From NCBI RefSeq assembly GCF_004209755.1, contig NZ_CP035913.1:2356001-2420000 (forward strand): DNA of 64,000 nt, read 5' to 3'. Shown here in pieces: positions 8,707 to 16,737 of the stretch. A program made the position numbers and the translations under genes. The stretch comes from Pseudoduganella lutea. Lineage in GTDB: Bacteria; Pseudomonadota; Gammaproteobacteria; Burkholderiales; Burkholderiaceae_D. The notes beneath the pieces are model-generated. The model did not search any database and was not told the DNA's origin. It was given only the letters and a program-made list of their open reading frames with translations. Position 1 is the first letter of the stretch; every line of letters begins with the position of its first letter.

Positions 8707-11535
8707 TCAGGCAGCGGCTTTGTCGTCGGGCTTTTTGCGTTGCAGCACGAAGATCGGTTGCGCCCACTGCGTGTCCTTCTTTTTCTTGCTCGTGATGAGC
8801 GTGAGTTCGGAAGGGTCGTAGACGTCCGTGTTGTGCGTCAGCGGGGTCGTCATCAGGTACTGGGCGTCGGTGTTCTTCAGGAATTCGCCGACCAGCTGGA
8901 TGTTGCGGATGTCCAGGTGGGCGAACGGTTCGTCGATGAACACGAAGCCGCCGGAGCCTTCGTCGGACTTCAACAGGCCGATCAGCAGCACCAGCGACTT
9001 CATCACCTGCTGGCCGCCGGATGCCTCACCGTCGTTCATGCCGATCACGCCCTTGCCGTCGAACTTGAAGCGCACGTGCAGGCCGGCCTGGGCCAGCAGC
9101 AGGTCGTCGTTCTCGAGCTTGACGGGGTCGGCGCTGACTTCGATCTTGGCCAGTTCGCCCAGTTCCTTGATGTTCTTCGTGTACTGCTTGATCGTGTAGC
9201 GCAGCCGCTCGATGTAGGCGCCGCGGGCATTGCCGGTGGCTTCGATCGCGCGGTTGTTCTGGTAGCGGCGCTCTTCCGTCTCGCTCTTGCGCGACGAGAG
9301 CTGCTCGTTCAGCCGCGCGTACTGGTCGATGACGGTCGCATCGAGTTCCCAGTCGTCGCGCGCCAGGCTGGCCTGCAGGCTGGCGATGCGCAGGTCGACC
9401 TGGTGCGCGTTGACGTGCTGCGCCACCACCGCCTGGCGGCGTGCCGGGCGGCGCCAGCCGGCCGGCAGGTGCTTCCATTGCCGGCGCAGCGCCAGCAGGG
9501 CGCGGGCGTGGTCGGAGCGCTGGTCGAGCTGGCGCTTGTAGTTCAGGCGCATGCCCGCTTCCGCTTCGGAGAGCGCCATGCGCGCGCCATTCCATGCACC
9601 GTCGGCACGCGTGCGCGCGACGGTCGCGTTCTTCATCAGGCCTTGCAGCTCGCCCAGGCGCGAACCCACTTCCAGGCGCTCGGAGCGCAGCGGCACGGAA
9701 GCGCGCGCGGCTTCGTCGAATTCGTCGGCGCGGGCCGAGAGTTCCTTCACCGCGTCGACACCGGCCACGCGTGCCTTCAGCGCACTGGTTTCGGAGGCCA
9801 GCTTGCTGATCTGCAGCGTGAACTTGTCTTCTTCCGCTTCCAGCGACGGCAGGTTGCGGGCAATGGCTTCCTGGCGCTGCGTGCGGCCGGCGGAACCGAA
9901 GCGGTAGCGCGACACTTCCACGAACAGCGAGCGGCCGCCGCGGCGTTCCTTGTGGTACGCGTCCGGCGTGATCCATTCCTCGATATTGCCGAGCTTTGCG
10001 CCCTGCTCCACCGAATCCACGCGGGTGATGCGCGACAGCTGTTCGATCAGCCATTCCGGCGCACGCGCGGTGAAGCGCACCACCGACAGCAGACTGTCGT
10101 TCTTCGGCTCGTGCGCCTTGACGCATTCGGGCACGATGAAGTGGCGATAACGCTCCTTCTCGGCCAGGCGGTAGGCCGCCGCCGCATCGGAGGCGTTTTC
10201 CAGCAGCACCACCGAGGCATAGCCGCCCAGCACGCCCTCGACGGCGCCCTGCCATTTCGGATCCGTCACTTCGACGATATCGGACAGCATCGCATGCGGG
10301 ATGTTCGCATCGCGCAGCACGCGGCGCATCTGCCGCACGTTGTCCGGCTCCGGCATCGCCGTCTTGCCCTGCAAGGCGGAGATGGTGGCCTTGTCGGCCG
10401 CGATGCGCGACGATACCGTGTCGCGTGCCGCGCGCAGGCGCGCCAGTTCCGCTTCCTTCTCTTCCAGCTGCTTGGCCACGTCGGCAATGTCGGCACCGGC
10501 TTCGGCGGCGAGTTTTTGCAGGCGGGACTTCTGTTCGATCAGGCTGTCCAGCGGCTTGAGCTTGGCGTTCAGCGCCGACAGGCGTGTCTGCAGCACCGTC
10601 GACTCCTGCTCGAGCACCGTTTCCTGCTGCTGCGCTTCCTGCAGCAGCAATGCCTGCCGTTCCACCTCGCGGCGCTTGTCCGCGATCTGCTGGTCCACCT
10701 GCGCCAGCGGCTTCTTCGCCTCGCGCAGTTGGCGGCCGATATTGTTGGCCTTCTCGCGCGCCTCGTGGTATTCCAGCGTGGGCAGCACTTCTTCCTGCAG
10801 GTTGCGGCGTTCCTTGTGCAGCGTTTCCCACTGGTGGTAGTTGGCCACGCGCAGGCGCAGGCCTTCCAGGTTCGCGCGCGACCCATCCAGTTCCGCCTCG
10901 AAGCGCTTCAGCTCTTCCTCGGTATCGCGCTGGTGGCGCTTGGCCTCGTCGTAGGCGTCGAGCACTTCCTTGTCGCCGAACACCTGGAACACCAGGTCCA
11001 GCAGCTGGCGCGGCGCGTATTCGCACAGCTTGTCGGTTTCGCCCTGCTCCAGCGCCAGCACCTTCGCCATCGCCGGCGACAGGCCGGCATTGGCGAGGCG
11101 CTTGCGGTAGTTTTCCACGCCGAGCCAGTCGTTCGCTTCCGTCACTTCCTCGATCTCGACATTCCCCGGGCGCATCAGGTACTGGCGCTTCCAGTCGCCG
11201 CCATTCTTCTGGATCTGGCAGAACAGCGTGACTTCATCCTCGGAGAAGAAGCCGCTGGAGCGGAACGGGCGGTTCGACAGTTGCCGGCCCTGGGCCCGGT
11301 TGTCGACGACGGCGCGCAGCCAGGCGTTTTGCTGGCCCGAGTGCCGCGCATAGTGCTTGTAGGTGCGGCCCATCGAGCAGTCGAGGCCGAACAGCGTGCG
11401 CAGCGCGTCGAGCAGCGTGGTCTTGCCGGAGCCGTTCTGGCCGGCGATCGTGATGATCTTGGCGTCCAGCGGAATGTTCTTGATGCGCTGCCAGTAATCC
11501 CAGTGGACCAGTTCCAGCGATTTGATGTGAAACAT
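8707..11535 (-). CDS. SMC-type ATPase, MukB/MksB/JetC-like
   Basis: Large DNA-translocating ATPase of an SMC (condensin-like) complex. The 942 residues show Walker A GQNGSGKT (32-39) close to the N-terminus, a long coiled coil (about 195-390), a globular hinge-like region (about 400-540), a second coiled coil (about 550-790), then the ABC signature EASGGQQ and Walker B GFVFIDEPFAHLD. This is the split-head layout of SMC proteins. The length is close to what I recall for MksB and shorter than typical MukB or JetC. It is last in a three-gene operon, 3 bp after the MukE-like gene. No JetD/MksG gene is adjacent, so whether this is a chromosome-organising condensin or a plasmid-defence complex is open. 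Confidence 0.85.
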   Translation of the reverse strand: MFHIKSLELVHWDYWQRIKNIPLDAKIITIAGQNGSGKTTLLDALRTLFGLDCSMGRTYKHYARHSGQQNAWLRAVVDNRAQGRQLSNRPFRSSGFFSEDEVTLFCQIQKNGGDWKRQYLMRPGNVEIEEVTEANDWLGVENYRKRLANAGLSPAMAKVLALEQGETDKLCEYAPRQLLDLVFQVFGDKEVLDAYDEAKRHQRDTEEELKRFEAELDGSRANLEGLRLRVANYHQWETLHKERRNLQEEVLPTLEYHEAREKANNIGRQLREAKKPLAQVDQQIADKRREVERQALLLQEAQQQETVLEQESTVLQTRLSALNAKLKPLDSLIEQKSRLQKLAAEAGADIADVAKQLEEKEAELARLRAARDTVSSRIAADKATISALQGKTAMPEPDNVRQMRRVLRDANIPHAMLSDIVEVTDPKWQGAVEGVLGGYASVVLLENASDAAAAYRLAEKERYRHFIVPECVKAHEPKNDSLLSVVRFTARAPEWLIEQLSRITRVDSVEQGAKLGNIEEWITPDAYHKERRGGRSLFVEVSRYRFGSAGRTQRQEAIARNLPSLEAEEDKFTLQISKLASETSALKARVAGVDAVKELSARADEFDEAARASVPLRSERLEVGSRLGELQGLMKNATVARTRADGAWNGARMALSEAEAGMRLNYKRQLDQRSDHARALLALRRQWKHLPAGWRRPARRQAVVAQHVNAHQVDLRIASLQASLARDDWELDATVIDQYARLNEQLSSRKSETEERRYQNNRAIEATGNARGAYIERLRYTIKQYTKNIKELGELAKIEVSADPVKLENDDLLLAQAGLHVRFKFDGKGVIGMNDGEASGGQQVMKSLVLLIGLLKSDEGSGGFVFIDEPFAHLDIRNIQLVGEFLKNTDAQYLMTTPLTHNTDVYDPSELTLITSKKKKDTQWAQPIFVLQRKKPDDKAAA

Positions 11536-11538
11536 GCG

Positions 11539-12333
11539 TCAGCTCCGGTTCTCGGTGTCGTTGGTATTGCCGGCGGAGGCGGCGGCGTCGCGGATGGCGG
11601 CGGCCACTTCGTCGTCGGCGGCCGGGTCGGCCGCTTCGTCGTTGGCGCTGCCGTTACCGGCACTGCTGGCGGCGGCCAGCACGGCGCGCGGAATGTGCAC
11701 GACCTGCGCGGGTGCGCGCTTGAACACGTCGGCCAGCGCACCGCTGATGATGCGTTCCTTCAGCAGGTCGGTATCCATCAGCAGGTCGAGCAGCGGGCCT
11801 TCCACGAGGATGTCGCCGCGCCGTTCGATGAAGCCCAGCTTCGACAGGATGCCCAGGTTCATGTCCATGCGCGTCTTCTTGCCCAGCTTGTCGCCGAAGT
11901 CGGCCAGCAGCGCCTTGTACGGGATGCCGATCGACGTGTCTTCCGCGCGCGGCACCGGCTTTTCGCTGCCGAACATGTCGTCCTGGTTATCGTCCGCGTG
12001 CTGGTGGGTCTCCTGGCGCTCGCGCTTGGGCAGGATGATCAGCGCCCACAGCACGACGAGCAGCGCCACGCCGTCGCGCGCGAGGCCGAAGTTATTGTTC
12101 TGCCACGTATCGCGCGCACCGAAGATCTTCGGCTCGATCGCGCGGTGCAGCGCCAGCGTCACGTGGTCGGCGTACACGTTGTCCAGCAGTTTCAGGCCGG
12201 TGGCGAGCAGCCGCGCGTCGACCTCCTGGCGGAACAGCTCGTCGGACAGCGCGCGCTTCACCAGCTTGTCGTCGCGGCGCAGGGTCTGATGCGTCAGCAG
12301 GCGCGCGATCAGGATTTGGGAATCGTCATTCAT
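11539..12333 (-). CDS. MukE/MksE/JetB-like subunit of the SMC complex
   Basis: Predicted winged-helix (kite) subunit bridging the kleisin and the SMC ATPase. The 264-residue protein has an N-terminal helical part, a hydrophobic helix at about 88-103 (VALLVVLWALIILPK), and a winged-helix region around KALLADFGDKLGKKTRMDMNLGILSKLGFIERRGD (residues about 143-180, quoted only as location). The C-terminal 50 residues are low-complexity Ala/Asp/Asn. It lies 2 bp downstream of the MukF-like gene and 3 bp upstream of the ATPase gene, so all three are probably translated as a unit. Assignment rests mainly on position, size and fold pattern. Confidence 0.7.
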   Translation of the reverse strand: MNDDSQILIARLLTHQTLRRDDKLVKRALSDELFRQEVDARLLATGLKLLDNVYADHVTLALHRAIEPKIFGARDTWQNNNFGLARDGVALLVVLWALIILPKRERQETHQHADDNQDDMFGSEKPVPRAEDTSIGIPYKALLADFGDKLGKKTRMDMNLGILSKLGFIERRGDILVEGPLLDLLMDTDLLKERIISGALADVFKRAPAQVVHIPRAVLAAASSAGNGSANDEAADPAADDEVAAAIRDAAASAGNTNDTENRS

Positions 12334-12335
12334 AG

Positions 12336-13709
12336 TCAGCTCGCGGCCTTGCCGTTGTCTTTCAAATCGAGGGAGAGGTTCGCCAGTGTCATGGCGGCCA
12401 CCTCCATGTCGTCCAGTTGCACCATCATGTCGGTGGGCGCGAACTGCAGCGGCAGGCGTGCCAGTTCGGCCGTGGCGCCCTGAAGGCTCGCCTCGCCTTC
12501 GTCGCCCAGCAGCGGCAGCATCGACGCGCGGTACGACGCCACCGCGAAACTGGCCGGCAGCAGCGCTTCGTGCACCTTGATGTCCTTCGGCGACTCGTCC
12601 GCGATGCTGGGGAAATTGTTCAGCGTGGCGAAATCGGACAGGCGCGCCAGCCAGTCGTCCAGCTCGCGCTGCATCACCTGGTCTTCATTCACGGTCAGCG
12701 GCGCATCCTCGCCGGACGGCAGGCCGGAAACGGCAACGGCCACGCGCTCGGCCAGCAGTTCCGTTTCCGCCACGTCGATCATCTCGGCCGGCGTGATGAA
12801 CAGCGGCTTGACCGGCTGCTCGATCGCATCCTCGGCCAGCGAGGCCAGGTCCTGGTGCGCCAGCAGCCAGCGCTTGATGTCGGTGGTCGACAGCCCGGAC
12901 TGCCCCAGGTGCACGCGCTGCCGCTCGATCTGGTTCAGCGCGCGCGAGAACATGCCCTGCATGTTCAGCAGCGAACTCTGGGCGCGGCCGATCGCCTGGG
13001 CGGCGCGATGGGTGGCCGCGTCGGCGTTCTCGTCGCTGGTGATGGCGCGCAGGATCTCGGAGCCCTTCTCCACCCAGTCGCACGCCGTGTGCCATTTGGC
13101 CTGCGATTCGCGCAACTGGAATTCGGAACCGGAAGCGATGGCGTCGCGGAATTCCTCCGTCAGGTCGGTCAGGCGGCCCAGCAGGTGCTGCAGCTGTTCG
13201 CTGGTCACGCCGCCCACGGCCTGCGCACCGGCCACCTGCGACAGCAGGAAGCTCATGCCGGCATCGTCGTCCTGCTGGCCGAGCGTCAGCAGGCCATCGA
13301 TCGACGAGAGCACGTTGCGCGCCATCGGCGTCACGCGGTAGACGCCCTGCTGCGCATCCCAGGCCAGCAGGCCGTTCGTGCGCAGGCGCATCAGCACCGT
13401 TTCCAGGCTTTCCGGCAGCAGGTAGGCCAGGCGCGTGTTGATGTCGGCGCGGGAAAACGCGGAAACGGTGGCGTCGTTGGCCAGTTCGCGCAGCACCAGC
13501 AGGCGCACCAGCACGCTCTCGAAGCCGCCGTGGAACAGCGCGGTAAACACCTGCAGCAGCGGCTGCGCGCGCTTCAGGTGGAAAACCTGCTCGATCTCAT
13601 CGACGGACACGTTCGGCTGGAAATGCGCCTGCAGTGCCTGTTCCTGCTCATTGGGATTGTTCTCGGCAGCCAAGGCTGCGCTGGCTGTCGCATGTGCGGT
13701 CATACTCAT
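12336..13709 (-). CDS. MukF/MksF/JetA-like kleisin subunit of the SMC complex
   Basis: First gene of the SMC operon. The 457-residue protein begins with a polar leader, then a winged-helix-like region (about 55-130, including SRADINTRLAYLLPESLETVLMRL region) and a long helical middle (150-300) as in MukF/JetA kleisins; the rest is helical with a Leu-rich C-terminus. No catalytic motif is visible. Family identification is by layout and by the downstream MukE- and MukB-like partners rather than by a single motif. Upstream (13710-13974) is a repeat-rich gap that must also hold the operon's promoter. Confidence 0.7.
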   Translation of the reverse strand: MSMTAHATASAALAAENNPNEQEQALQAHFQPNVSVDEIEQVFHLKRAQPLLQVFTALFHGGFESVLVRLLVLRELANDATVSAFSRADINTRLAYLLPESLETVLMRLRTNGLLAWDAQQGVYRVTPMARNVLSSIDGLLTLGQQDDDAGMSFLLSQVAGAQAVGGVTSEQLQHLLGRLTDLTEEFRDAIASGSEFQLRESQAKWHTACDWVEKGSEILRAITSDENADAATHRAAQAIGRAQSSLLNMQGMFSRALNQIERQRVHLGQSGLSTTDIKRWLLAHQDLASLAEDAIEQPVKPLFITPAEMIDVAETELLAERVAVAVSGLPSGEDAPLTVNEDQVMQRELDDWLARLSDFATLNNFPSIADESPKDIKVHEALLPASFAVASYRASMLPLLGDEGEASLQGATAELARLPLQFAPTDMMVQLDDMEVAAMTLANLSLDLKDNGKAAS

Positions 13710-13813
13710 CGCGCTCCGGGGTTCTGGGCGCCCTGCTGCTTAAACCTCGATGGCTTGCGAACTCAGGCGGGGACGTGAGTATACCAGTTCCAGCTAGCAA
13801 ATTAACCGTTTGC

Positions 13814-13965
13814 AAAACTGGGGACGTACCCTGGTTTCCAGGAAATATTGCCTGAAAAACAGGGGCCGCCCCGATTCTCTGCCGATCCTTGCATGATGTT
13901 GCCTTAAAACAGGGGTCTGACCCCAGTTTCGATGTTGCCTTAAAACAGGGGTACGTCCCCAGTTT
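13814..13965. repeat. GGGG-type palindromic repeat cluster, three units (family A)
   Basis: Contains ACTGGGGACGTACCCTGG (from 13817), ACAGGGGTCTGACCCCAG (from 13909) and ACAGGGGTACGTCCCCAG (from 13945), plus a partial core GGGGCCGCCCC near 13862. The first core is followed by GGAAATATT (13841-13849), as in the 8.6-kb cluster. The last two units are tandem: a 22-bp direct repeat begins at 13895 and again at 13931, a 36-bp period. Two core variants alternate (TCTGA and TACGT centres). The cluster lies between the start of the SMC operon and the stop of the DUF3108 gene. Confidence 0.8.
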
Positions 13966-13974
13966 TGCTGGCGA

Positions 13975-14763
13975 TTACTTTTTGGTCACCTTGTCGAGGA
14001 GTTGCTCGAAGGAATCACCGTCTTCTTCCATGAACACGAGGCGTACCGGATACCATTCCAGCGACGGGGCCAGCCACAGGTCGACCTGCTGGCCCTTGCC
14101 TTTCGGCGGCGCCTTGCTGAAGTGGACGGCCTTCAGTTCGCCGGCGCCGGTCCTGATCGTGTCGGTGCCGACCACCTTGAAGGTCCAGGTTTCGGCGCTG
14201 CGCCGGCCCACCACGTAGAACTTCCATTCCGAGCCGGGAACGAATTTCTTCGGCGCGGCGCGGGCAATGGCGGCCAGTTGCCAGGGAGCGCTGCTGCGGT
14301 CCTGTTCGCCGCCGTGGATCGGCACCGTGTTGTCGCTGTCGGCCAGGTCGATCGCCTGCGCGCCGCGGTCGAAGGTCGTGGTGCCGGCCCCCTTGCGCAG
14401 GCGCTTTTCATAGTACGTGTCCGGCGCCAGGCCCCACGCATCGATCGTGCCTTCGCTGCGGTACTCGAGCACCTTGCCGAACATGCCGGAGCGCGCTTCC
14501 GTCACGAGCGAGTACTTGCCGCCGCCCTGCTGCCACGCGATGGTGCCGCTGCCGGACAGCGGGATGCCATGGCTGCTGGCCTTCACGGTATAGGTCAGCT
14601 CCGCGGAAGGCGGCAGGTCGAACTTGTACTTCGCGGCCGGCCGGTCGTCCTGGGCGGCGGCCGGGCCGGCCAGCGTGAACGACGCCGCAATGAATGACGC
14701 CGTGATGACCGAGGCCGTGATGAACGACGTTGCCTGTGCGGCACGGTGCAGCATGTGTTTCAT
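13975..14763 (-). CDS. DUF3108 periplasmic protein
   Basis: A 262-residue secreted protein with a signal peptide (hydrophobic run to about residue 37, AQ at the predicted cleavage). The mature chain is beta-rich and matches DUF3108: LPPSAELTYTVKASSHGIPLSGSG, then a repeated strand pattern ending in DLWLAPSLEWYPVRLVFMEEDGD. The family function is unknown. It lies 12 bp after a second DUF3108 gene on the same strand and is probably a paralogue, since both share the pattern LPP-x-A-x-(F/L), RSGMFGKVLEYRSEGTID/VARVGLLELASEGTID and LAP-x-L-(E/D)-WYPV. Its own stop adjoins the 13.9-kb repeat cluster. Confidence 0.8.
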   Translation of the reverse strand: MKHMLHRAAQATSFITASVITASFIAASFTLAGPAAAQDDRPAAKYKFDLPPSAELTYTVKASSHGIPLSGSGTIAWQQGGGKYSLVTEARSGMFGKVLEYRSEGTIDAWGLAPDTYYEKRLRKGAGTTTFDRGAQAIDLADSDNTVPIHGGEQDRSSAPWQLAAIARAAPKKFVPGSEWKFYVVGRRSAETWTFKVVGTDTIRTGAGELKAVHFSKAPPKGKGQQVDLWLAPSLEWYPVRLVFMEEDGDSFEQLLDKVTKK

Positions 14764-14775
14764 GTTTTTCCTTTT

Positions 14776-15903
14776 TCAGCCAGCCGGCCGCAGGATCTTC
14801 GTGACGGTCTGCGTCGTCACGGCGCCGCTGCGTTCCGTATTGCGGATCTGCACAGGGTACCAGTCCAGGCCGGGCGCCAGCCAGATATCGAGCCGCGCGT
14901 TGTAGCTGCCGGGCCGCGGCGGGCGCGCCAGGCGCCACGTCACGAGCCGGCCCATCCTTGTTTCCAGTTCCTCTTCGCCCACCAGCACGAAGCGGTACAC
15001 GGTGGCTTCCCGGTCTTCGCCCACCTGGATATCGATATCGCTGCCGAACTGGTTGACGTCGCCGCGGCCGATGGCGGCCAGCTGGAACGGCACCGTGGCC
15101 TTGTCCTGCGCGCCGGGCACCATCGGCACCGCGGCCGTGCTGGCCGAGAACGTGATGCGCTTGCCCTCGTGGTCGAAGTGCGTGGCCGTCATCGAGCGGC
15201 TGCGCCGCTTTTCCGTCATCTTGCGCGGGGCGATGCCGGCATCGTCGATCGTGCCTTCGCTGGCCAGCTCCAGCAGGCCCACGCGCGCGACCAGCATGCT
15301 AACGCCGACTTCCAGGCCCACCTTGTACGTGCTGCCATCGGTCTGCCAGCGCATGTCCGCGCTGCCGCTCCATTGCGTGCCATCCGCATCGGTGCGTTTG
15401 ACGTCCAGCTCGAAGCTGGCGGTGGGCGGCAGGTCGACACGGAAGCGCCGGCCCGCCATCGGCTCGGCGGGGGCGGCCGGCGGCCCGGCTGGTGATTCTA
15501 CTGCGGGTGCCGGTGGCGCAGCGCCGGCTTGCTGCGGTGCGGCGAGCAAGTCCACCGGCACGGGTGCCGCGACGGTGGCCGGCAGCGGCTCGGCCACCGG
15601 CTCCGGCAAGGGCTCGGGAAGCGGATCGGCAGGGACGGCGATCCGTGATGGCGCACGATCGGGGGAGCGCGGCCGGGCAGGTGCCGGCGTGCCCGCCTGC
15701 CGCTGCACGGTTGCCGTGCGCACCGGCAGCGCGGGCCGCAACTGGGCGCTCACCTTCATCGGCATCGGTACCGGTTCCTCCGGCGCACCGGCCGTGCCGA
15801 TGCGCGCCGTGAGCCAGTCGATCGTCACGTAATGCAGCGCCAACGTGGCCGCGCACATTGCCAGTGCGCGGCGCTGCCGTGAAAAAAAGGAAGCGATCGT
15901 CAT
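14776..15903 (-). CDS. DUF3108 protein with N-terminal membrane anchor and Pro-rich spacer
   Basis: The 375-residue protein starts with a basic segment and one hydrophobic helix (about residues 13-30), followed by a Pro/Ala-rich spacer of about 110 residues (repeated PLPEP-type motifs) and a C-terminal DUF3108 domain (about 150-375; LPPTASFELDVKRTDADG, ASEGTIDDAGIAPRKM, LAPGLDWYPVQIRNTERSG). The layout resembles a TonB-like envelope-spanning stalk with a periplasmic domain. I took the ATG at 15903; the same frame stays open upstream but crosses the divergent PhaM gene. It is first of the two DUF3108 genes. Confidence 0.75.
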   Translation of the reverse strand: MTIASFFSRQRRALAMCAATLALHYVTIDWLTARIGTAGAPEEPVPMPMKVSAQLRPALPVRTATVQRQAGTPAPARPRSPDRAPSRIAVPADPLPEPLPEPVAEPLPATVAAPVPVDLLAAPQQAGAAPPAPAVESPAGPPAAPAEPMAGRRFRVDLPPTASFELDVKRTDADGTQWSGSADMRWQTDGSTYKVGLEVGVSMLVARVGLLELASEGTIDDAGIAPRKMTEKRRSRSMTATHFDHEGKRITFSASTAAVPMVPGAQDKATVPFQLAAIGRGDVNQFGSDIDIQVGEDREATVYRFVLVGEEELETRMGRLVTWRLARPPRPGSYNARLDIWLAPGLDWYPVQIRNTERSGAVTTQTVTKILRPAG

Positions 15904-15999
15904 GGCCCTAGTGTAAACCGTTCCGGTTTTTGCCGGCGATGGTGTCAAATCTGCTACGCTAAGGCCCGAACGTACCCACCCAAGTCTCGGAGACATGCC

Positions 16000-16734
16000 A
16001 TGAGCACACCGCAAATGCCAAACATTCCCGGCGCTGCCGTCATGACGGACACGCTGGATTTCGTGAAATCGCTGTGGGGCAGCATGGGCGTGCCCGGCCT
16101 CACCACGCCCACGCTGTCGCTGGATGAACTGGACAAGAAGATCAATGACCTGAAAGCCGTGGAAGCATGGCTGAACCTGAACGGCACGATGCTGCGCAGC
16201 AGTATCCAGGCACTGGAAGTGCAGCGCGGGACGATTGCCACATTGAAGTCGATGGGCCAGAGCCTGGCCGACTCGATGCAGCAGAAGCCGGGGCGCCCGG
16301 AAAAGTCGCTGTTCGAAGCCAATCCCTACGCCGCCGCGTTCTTCGGGCACCAGGAACCGGCACGGGCCACGCCGAAGCCGGCACCGCCCGCGCCGCCGCG
16401 GCCTGAAGCAAAGCCCGAGGCAAAGCCGGAAGTGAAGGCGGAGGCGAAACCGGCCGAGGCAGCGCCACCAAAGCCCGACCTGGCCGCGGCGGCAGCCGCG
16501 CAGATGGCCAACCCCGCCATCTGGTGGAACATGCTGCAGGAGCAGTTCACGCAGGCGGTCAACACGGCGATGACGGCGGACGTGAAGCCGGCGCCCGCGC
16601 CGGATCGTGCCAGCGACGGTGCCCCGGGGGCGCAGGCGCAAGGTGCGGCGGAAGCGGAACCGGAAACGAAACCCGATACGGCCGGCGCGGCCCGCAAGCC
16701 ATCCGCGCGCAAGCCGCTGTCGAAGAAGGAATAG
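16000..16734 (+). CDS. phaM: PhaM-like polyhydroxyalkanoate granule protein
   Basis: Probably binds PHA granules and activates PHA synthase, as PhaM does in Ralstonia. The 244 residues contain an N-terminal conserved part (FVKSLWGSMGVPGL, LDELDKKINDLKAVEAWLNLN, LEVQRGTIATLKSMGQSL), a low-complexity Ala/Pro/Lys/Glu linker of about 70 residues (KPEAKPEVKAEAKP), a conserved WWNMLQEQFTQAV patch and a basic Lys/Ser/Arg C-terminus suited to DNA binding. GGAGA lies 6 bp upstream of the ATG. Divergent from the DUF3108 gene; its stop abuts that of the convergent response regulator gene. No other pha gene is in the window. Confidence 0.75.
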   Translation: MSTPQMPNIPGAAVMTDTLDFVKSLWGSMGVPGLTTPTLSLDELDKKINDLKAVEAWLNLNGTMLRSSIQALEVQRGTIATLKSMGQSLADSMQQKPGRPEKSLFEANPYAAAFFGHQEPARATPKPAPPAPPRPEAKPEAKPEVKAEAKPAEAAPPKPDLAAAAAAQMANPAIWWNMLQEQFTQAVNTAMTADVKPAPAPDRASDGAPGAQAQGAAEAEPETKPDTAGAARKPSARKPLSKKE

Positions 16735-16737
16735 GCG

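Noticed and set aside
8701..12483. A 1260-codon open frame on the plus strand opposite the SMC operon
   Set aside because: It is the antisense shadow of two clearly coding genes in GC-rich DNA; the composition is His/Gln/Arg/Val-rich without domains, and no start signal is visible.
13814..13965. CRISPR array
   Set aside because: The repeats are palindromic and short with a 36-bp tandem only twice; there are no regular unique spacers and no cas genes.
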